64,000 nt of DNA from Rutpela maculata (taxonomy: Eukaryota > Arthropoda > Insecta > Coleoptera > Cerambycidae): positions 127,779,639 through 127,843,638 of the forward strand of contig OW386292.2 of NCBI GenBank assembly GCA_936432065.2, read 5' to 3'. The notes beneath the pieces were generated by a model that saw nothing but the letters and a program-made list of their open reading frames with translations, had not been told where the DNA came from and ran no database searches. Positions 57,889 through 64,000 of the stretch are shown one piece after another. Both the position numbers and the translations under genes were made by a program. How positions within the stretch are numbered: the first letter of the stretch is position 1; every line of letters starts with the position of its first letter.

Positions 57889-58095
57889 CCAGTTTTTCTA
57901 TCCAAGTCTTTCACAACGAAAAAAAATTTGGACGTGGAAATAATTGTTCACGGAACTTTAATAGTATAATATTTAAAATCGTCTACCCAAAAACCCATAA
58001 AACGATATGCCACATCGGTAGTGGGGGTTGAGGTAAAGGAAGGGGGGTGGTAGTGGGGGTGGATGAAGTAAAAAAAAATGAGGCCTTTGGGTCTT
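57889..58095 (-). mobile_element. Inverted right-end fragment of MITE copy-2 type
   Basis: ACTTCCACATCCAG, then ACCCAAAAACCCATAAAACG, CCACATCGGTAGTGGGG and a GGTGGATGAAGT stretch are the reverse of 42950-43125. Together with 56854-57110 it may be one element split and rearranged. Confidence 0.7.
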
Positions 58096-58410
58096 GTACA
58101 CATTAGGGTGGCCCATCTCTATAGGGGGCGTATTTTTTAAGTCTCACCCCACCAAAATATACTATTATACTAGGAATAATTTATGTCAAAGTTTCAGATA
58201 ATTCGGTGAACGGTAACCTGTGCCGCATTCAGGTAGAAATTTGTAGATAAGATTTTATTACGGTAATACACTTAAATTTTACTTAAAATACAAATATCTA
58301 CCTCTTTTCTCATAATGTTTTATTGGTGTAATTATTTCCTAGAAATTATTTGTTTTGGAAGTTTGGAAATATAATGCACCTACGGTAGGTTTTTATGTCA
58401 GTTTGCAATT

Positions 58411-60110
58411 GTGTTTTACAGTGGTGACATTATAAGTTCTAGCATACGTTCCTTTTTGAAAAAACATTTAACGATGGCTGATGTTAGATTCTTACGAAAG
58501 GATACTTTCATTTACTTAGTTGGACATTATTCGTCACAAATCATTGGCAGTAAATTGCCGTCTAATAGACAAGTATTACAAGTGCTCTTTTATAACATTC
58601 GTGAAGTGAAGCTAAGTGTACATGAAAGTGCTAAATTAACAATAAAAGAGGTGTCAGTTTTTTGGAAGCTCGCATTCCGACACGTCAGGATTTTCATTGT
58701 GTTAAACAACTAGATAAACTTTATGCAGAGTGGAGGAACTTACAAAAATCGGCTAAAAGGGCCAGTGTGGGAGCTAAAGAAAAAAATTTCGTTGAAAAAT
58801 TGGACGATCTCTTTGACATTTCTCATGCAAACGCATTGGAGTTGATGAAAATAGATGAAGATAAGCAGTTTTTAATTAACCAAAGAAAAAAGGGACGTCC
58901 TGGATTTATGCATGGTATTGATTACCAACTTGCTTCTCAAGAAAAATCAGCTGAGGAGAAATTACAGAAATTATCCGAACGAATGCAACGAAGTCAACAA
59001 GAAAAAGCTAGATTAGAGGAGACAGTCACCTGTCCATCATCAAATAGTAATTCAGCCGACTCCAACGAAAATGAAGATGAAATAATCGAAGCCCAAGAAG
59101 AGTTGTTACAAAACCAGCCTGGCCCGTCACAGCCAAAAAAGAGGAGATTGTATGGAACATGTAACATCATCACACCAAAAATAGCCGCTGCATTTGATGC
59201 TTGCAAAATAAGCGACAGGTATGGAGTCCATATTTTGACGGCTGTAGCAGAAGCACTAAGACATGACACCACATCTTTGCCCATCAGCAGAACCACAGCG
59301 CTGAAGGCTCTAGACAACGCATCCGCGAAGAAAGAGCTGAAATATTAAAAACTGCCTTCGGTAATTCTGAATTGCCGGCCCCAGTCATCCATTGGGATGG
59401 AAAACTTTTACCTTCTCTCACTGGAATGGGAAATATCGATAGACTTGCTATCTTAGTTACTAGTGGAGATATTGAACAACTACTTGGAGTACCAGCTTTG
59501 CCCAATTCAACTGGAAGAGAACAGACTGAAGCAGTTTATGATGTGCTTTGTGAATGGAATTTGGACGAAAAGGTAATAGCTTTGTGTTGTGATACAACAG
59601 CATCAAATATGGGTTATATAAATGGGGCAGCCACACTATTGCAACAAAAATTAGAAAGAGATATTCTATATTTTCCTTGTAGACATCATATTTTTGAAGT
59701 GGTTTCGAGAAGTATGTTTGACACAAAAATGCCTTCCTCATCTGGTCCAAATGTGCCACTATTTAAACGTTTTAGGGAATTTTGGCCTAAAATAGATCAA
59801 AATAAACTAAAAACTGGATTTCAGGTATCAAAAATTAAACACATTTTACAACCAGTTAAAGCCGAAATTGTAAAGTTTCTAAATGCAGCTTTAACTTTGC
59901 AACAGCCTCGTGATGATTATAAAGAATTTTTAATGCTTTTTAATCTTTTTGTTGAAGAAGAGCCCACTCACACGACATTCTATCAACCAGGGGCATTTCA
60001 TCATGCACGTTGGATGGCCAAAGCCATTTACTGTCTAAAAATATTTTTTTTCCAAGATCAGTTTAAGTTAAGCACATCGTGTCTCATCTCGCCTTCCTGG
60101 TTAAGTGGTG
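58411..60110 (+). pseudogene. Uncharacterised transposon-type protein (DGK / CDTTASN / CRHH)
   Basis: Three frames form one protein. The first (58411 to about 58655) has MADVRFLRKDTF and KLTIKEVSVFW. The second, from about 58662, has ARIPTRQDFHCVKQLDKLY, then FVEKLDDLFDISHANAL, then a coiled, acidic middle (NENEDEIIEAQEELL). The third, from about 59300, has IREERAEILKTAFG, VIHWDGKLLPSLTG, LCCDTTASNMG and FPCRHHIFEVV. Two one-base shifts separate them, and the protein is cut off near 60110 after FFFQDQFKLS. D..D..C-x-x-H spacing resembles RNase H-fold transposases; that is inference. I know the family as repetitive in arthropods but not its name. Confidence 0.6.
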
Positions 60111-60190
60111 GAGTAACATTAGCTAAACTTCGCCAGGACGTTAATATAAATAAGTCATTAAAAAAAAATCGGGGCAAGAGTATCCAATAG

Positions 60191-61249
60191 TCTAATTGGA
60201 CTATAACCTGAGGGCGCCAACGCGCGAAGGGGTGCTTCGACAGTTCAAAACTAACTAATTTTATGTTCCGAACCTGACGAGTGACATTTATCATTTACCA
60301 CTGATCTGTTGGAGAATAAAATGTAGAAGGAAATTATTTATTTCTTATTTGATTATTTTATTTTGATAAAATTATCGAATTTATTATCTATATAATACCG
60401 TAGCAACAGTTATTTATAGGATTACATTATAGCAGAGTTCGTAAGCAAGAAGTCATCAAAAAGAATATAATTTTTGTTTTTCATTCCATTATTATTATAT
60501 TACATGTTTATGTTTAGTTAATAAATTTTTTTTCTTGATTTTTGTCTGGCGCCCACGAAACCTACTTTTCAAAGACAATGTAATTTTAAATCAAATTTCC
60601 AACTTTTAATTTTGAGGCTGTTTGACCTTGAAAAGTCCAAAATTTTCGTGTATTTTCTGACCCCGTAACATATCATCATATCATGAGATTGCTTTCAGAG
60701 GAGTAGCAAAATTGTATGGGGGGCTACGTTAACCCCCCAACTTTGTTAAACTTGGCAAAAGTTGGGTAAAGAGTTGGAAATTTGAGACATAAGTTAGCAT
60801 TTAGATAGATTTTAGTTAGATTTTCTGGATTTTCTCCCCTCGCTCATCAATTTTGAGTTAGCTTCTTAAGTTTATGAAGTTGGAAAATTTTGAAAAATAA
60901 CCCCCAAAAAAGTTGCCCCTGATTTCCTTGCATATGTGATCATGTGTTGTATTGTAATGTTTTTTTGTAATGTTTTTATTTGAAATTTTAATGTATTAAA
61001 TTAATTAAAGTTAGGTAGTTTAAATTATATTTGTCCATATTTATATGTTTATCTTGCTTTAGAATTGACACCATGATAATATCTATACTTATGTAAATAA
61101 GTCACAGAAATAAATATCTTATCTATCTAAAATAAACTGACGAACAAAACACAATCGCTGTCGATTTATTCAAGTTTTATTGATTATTATAAAGTTCGTA
61201 TTTTTCGTATTGCACTTGCATCAACTCTCATTACAGTAGAGGAGCCGAT
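60191..61249. other. Gene-free stretch
   Basis: AT-rich DNA. ATCTTATCTATC near 61115 may be a retroposon tail. A run of GGGGGGCTACGTTAACCCCC near 60715-60740 is a small inverted repeat. No gene is supported. Confidence 0.5.
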
Positions 61250-63345
61250 TACCCCAGTAAATAAAGACAAATTTAAGGCCAAAATAGGAAAAAATTACGA
61301 GAAAAGCTGGTTTTTTGTGGAGACCTTCATTGAGGTGCCTTAGTACATCCTGAGAAGTTCTAGCAATTTGAGTCATGAGTTTTTTTTTTTGAAGGGGGGG
61401 GGGTTAAAAGGGCGATTTTCAGTTTTTTGCCATCATCTCGAAAAATATCACTTTTTCGACAAAAATTGTCATAAGCAAAAATATTTGTTATAAAATTCTA
61501 CATAAAAAAGGCCATTACACTTTTTTTCGTAGGATCAATCGTTTCAAAGATATAGCGTGACACTAATATATTATTATATATTTATAGAAGATATACTTTT
61601 TGCAACTAAATTTAAATATTGCGCGATAATAAAAAAAGCAATAAAAGAAATGTAAAAATTGTATTTGTTCTTAAAATAAAGAAAAACAAACTAGACATTT
61701 TTTTTTTAAATTTATTTATCTCTTAACGGATGAACTTCATTAAGGTTACAAAAAAAATATATGGATACAAAAGCAGGTATGTATTGTACGTAAGCTATCA
61801 TTAGTATCAAAATAATCCGATCATTTAAAATAAAGTAAGTATTAAGCATTAATTGAATATTTTTACTATGTAAACTATTTGCATGTACAGTATAATATCA
61901 GAGCTTCAGAAACTGTGCCAAACCTATTTTAATACATATAATTATTATCAAATGTGGCACAGTTCTACTTTCAAAATCACCCTAACAAAATAAAGTACAG
62001 AAGACGAAGGGTGATTCAGTTGAAAAAATTTTACCCTTGGGAGAAATATGTTTTTATCTGTAAAAAGATGCAGAGTGATCACGATGGTGATGTACAAATT
62101 TTTCTACAATGTGTGCTACCCTTTTACAATACTCTCCCTCTAAAGCGATTTTCCAATATAAATTTTCTGAAAAGTGTAAAACTTTGATTTTCATATTTTC
62201 TCCGTATGGAAAACATGATATCGAACAACTTTTATTCTTACCATTTTTTTTTCAGAGAATTGCAAGGAAAATATATAATTACCATTATACGTAATGGGCA
62301 ATTTTTCAGCTTTCCGAAAATATTTCACAAGGGCCCATTTTTGAAAAATTTACACATTACCATCGTGATCGGCACATTTTTTTACTTTTTTTTTACTTAC
62401 AGGATTGTGCCGAAGTTTTCAAAATGCCACACACTTCGCATGAATTACAGTGCTCCTCCGAATGAAAATTCTATTGATTATTACAGGTATTACTCATTTG
62501 TAAAGGCAACCAGACTTAACACGCCAGTGAAATTATCCAATCTACCACCCACATTCAGTGCAGCACAACAGCATTTATTTAGAGTGTATCTCCAGGTCCA
62601 AAAATGGCTTGATAATGAGTTAAGTCCTGAAGACTGGGGATGGAAGATGATCAACAATAGATTGGAACCTATTCAAAACCTCTTGTCACCGGCTCCCGAT
62701 CAGTTGATCAATACTATATTCTGCAACTGTACCAAAGGCTGTAAAGCTAGTTGTAGCTGCAGAAAACTAGGTCTCCGCTGTTCTGCAGTATGAGGGCATT
62801 GCCGTAGGTAATCTTGTTTGATCGCCGCGACGGAAGAAATAGATAGTAACAACAGAGCTATAGATAAAGATACGATACCATCAACTGATCAGCCAATTGA
62901 CGAAGCTCTTTATGAAGAGGTACGGTGAAGTTGACACGGAATTAGATCTGCTAGAAGAGAACGAATGATTTATGCAAAGGGTTGTTTTGAGTGGCTTAGG
63001 CCTAGTGTTTGTTACTGTTAAAAAAATATAGACATTGTATTTTCCGTAACTTTTACTCAAAAACGATTGATTCTACGAAAAACGTGTAAAGACCTTCTTT
63101 GTGTAGAATTTTACAATAAATATTTTTTCTTTTAACCATTTTTGTAGAAAAAGTGATTCTTTTCGAGATAATGGCAAAAACTGAAAAATTACCCTTTAAC
63201 CCCCCCCCCCCCAAAAAAAAACTCATGGCTCAAATTGCTAGAACTTCTCAGAATGTACTAAGGGTACCTCAATAAAGGTCTCCACAAAAATCAGCTCTCT
63301 CGTAATTTTTTCCAGTCGAATGTCTTCATTTAGTGAGCTAGATTG
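61250..63345. mobile_element. Long-inverted-repeat element carrying CXC gene remnant
   Basis: The left arm (61250 to about 61550) has GTGGAGACCTTCATTGAGG and GAGAAGTTCTAGCAATTTGA. The right arm (about 63055-63345) has the inverse, TCAAATTGCTAGAACTTCTC and CCTCAATAAAGGTCTCCAC. Homopolymer runs GGGGGGGGG and CCCCCCCCCC pair in matching positions. The interior carries a broken CXC-type gene. Exact outer ends and duplication are not resolved. Confidence 0.75.
62400..62950 (+). pseudogene. CXC-type cysteine-rich protein, C-terminal part
   Basis: The first frame reads QDCAEVFKMPHTSHELQ. The next reads SFVKATRLNTPVKLSNLPPT, then FRVYLQVQKWLDNELSPED, then WGWKMINNRLEPIQNLL. It ends TIFCNCTKGCKASCSCRKLG and LRCSAV before a TGA (62791-62793), beyond which the frame shows GHC and an eroded acidic tail. 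The CXC spacing CxCxxxCxxxCxCxxxxLxC is intact. It is the best preserved of the three tails here. Function is unproven; CXC domains in other proteins bind DNA. Confidence 0.7.
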
Positions 63346-64000
63346 ACTTAAATGGAATTTCCGTCCAACTCAACTAGAAAATGGCGACATCAAGCAAAAA
63401 CATATTTGATGTGGTGTCTTGAATGTTAAAATACCTGATGTGGTGCTCTCATTGTGTGGAGGACATAGTTATGGTGCCATTAAAATGGCGACAGAACGTT
63501 TCTAAGCAGATGAAGTATTCAGTTAAAATGTTAAATATCTCAGAAATTATGATACTTAGGTAAAAAATGCTAAGAATCAAAATTAATACTTATTAATTAT
63601 GTTTTCAAATGATGTTTTATTTGTTTCTGTAGCATAAAAAGTGAAGAAGTTATGACCGAGACTATGTACGTGTTCACATCTTGTTTTAAAGTGTCGCCAT
63701 TTTGTTACTGTAATTTGTCAGTAATTAAAAAATAACACTTCTCATATACTGTTTTTCGTTAATATATAGCATTACCTGGGTGCGCAATTTTTTTTGCCTG
63801 GTTATTAAAACATTTGCTTTAAAAAAATTACACTTTAAATTATAAAGACAGTTTCGAAAAAAAAGTTTGTTGTGAGTTTAAAGGTATTTAATTCCAAACA
63901 AACACCATTATTTTAATGTATAACCACGACAAACTTTTAGTTCAGTTAAGCAACATTGATATACTGATGGGAATTACGTAATATTTATTTTATTCTTTTT
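63346..64000. other. Gene-free stretch with inverted TGGCGAC motif
   Basis: AAAATGGCGACA occurs at about 63378 and 63482 and its inverse TGTCGCCATTTT at about 63692, possibly a small MITE. No coding sequence. Confidence 0.4.

Noticed and set aside
1..64000. tRNA, rRNA or bacterial-type operon features
   Set aside because: No cloverleaf, rRNA core or operon layout seen by eye; the sequence is eukaryotic. A tRNAscan or Rfam run would be decisive.

Overview
This is a repeat-saturated, AT-rich stretch of an animal nuclear genome. The one host gene I can reconstruct is a cytochrome P450 of the insect CYP6 type. The transposon content (BEL/Pao, mariner, P-like, hAT, R4/Dong, RTE and CR1-group elements) fits an insect with a large, transposon-rich genome. 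A beetle is my guess, but the sequence does not prove the order.

Host gene. A complete, apparently functional P450 lies on the minus strand from 23604 (ATG) to 3417 (stop). It has seven coding exons spread over 20.2 kb and encodes 512 residues. All six introns are phase 1 with GT/AG ends. One exon (16897-16754) has no start or stop of its own and is visible only by splice logic. The introns are packed with transposons: a CXC-protein fragment in intron 6, a mariner element split by a non-LTR retroposon in intron 5, a P-element-like transposase and a foldback element in intron 3, a retroposon piece in intron 2, and a three-level nest in intron 1. A 5'-truncated RTE retroposon ends about 110 bp upstream of the first coding exon.

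Flanks. 1-1965 is the 3' end of a BEL/Pao LTR retrotransposon. 1973-3075 is an old reverse transcriptase. 24967-29096 is a long-inverted-repeat element with PIF/Harbinger-like remnants, and its right arm carries a 1.1-kb hAT element with a perfect 8-bp duplication. 30.4-32.8 kb holds small MITEs and hairpins. 32.8-48.8 kb is mostly CR1-group and Jockey-type retroposons, almost all minus strand, including one nearly intact copy (34757-39110). 48829-51389 is a long-inverted-repeat element containing a 763-bp hAT MITE built around a large hairpin. 51576-56852 holds two head-to-tail R4/Dong-type retroposons in TAA microsatellite. 58411-60110 is a broken transposon-type gene, and 61250-63345 is another long-inverted-repeat element.

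The most unusual themes are these. (1) Six elements have inverted terminal arms of about 300-750 bp, some nested in one another. (2) A recurring poorly characterised protein family is present, with an N-terminal part carrying EEADTK and acidic signatures and a C-terminal cysteine-rich CXC part. Pieces occur at 4.4, 21.4, 41.5 and 62.4 kb, two of them inside long-inverted-repeat elements. (3) The P450 gene stays intact despite all these insertions. Apart from the P450, I see no gene that clearly serves the host.
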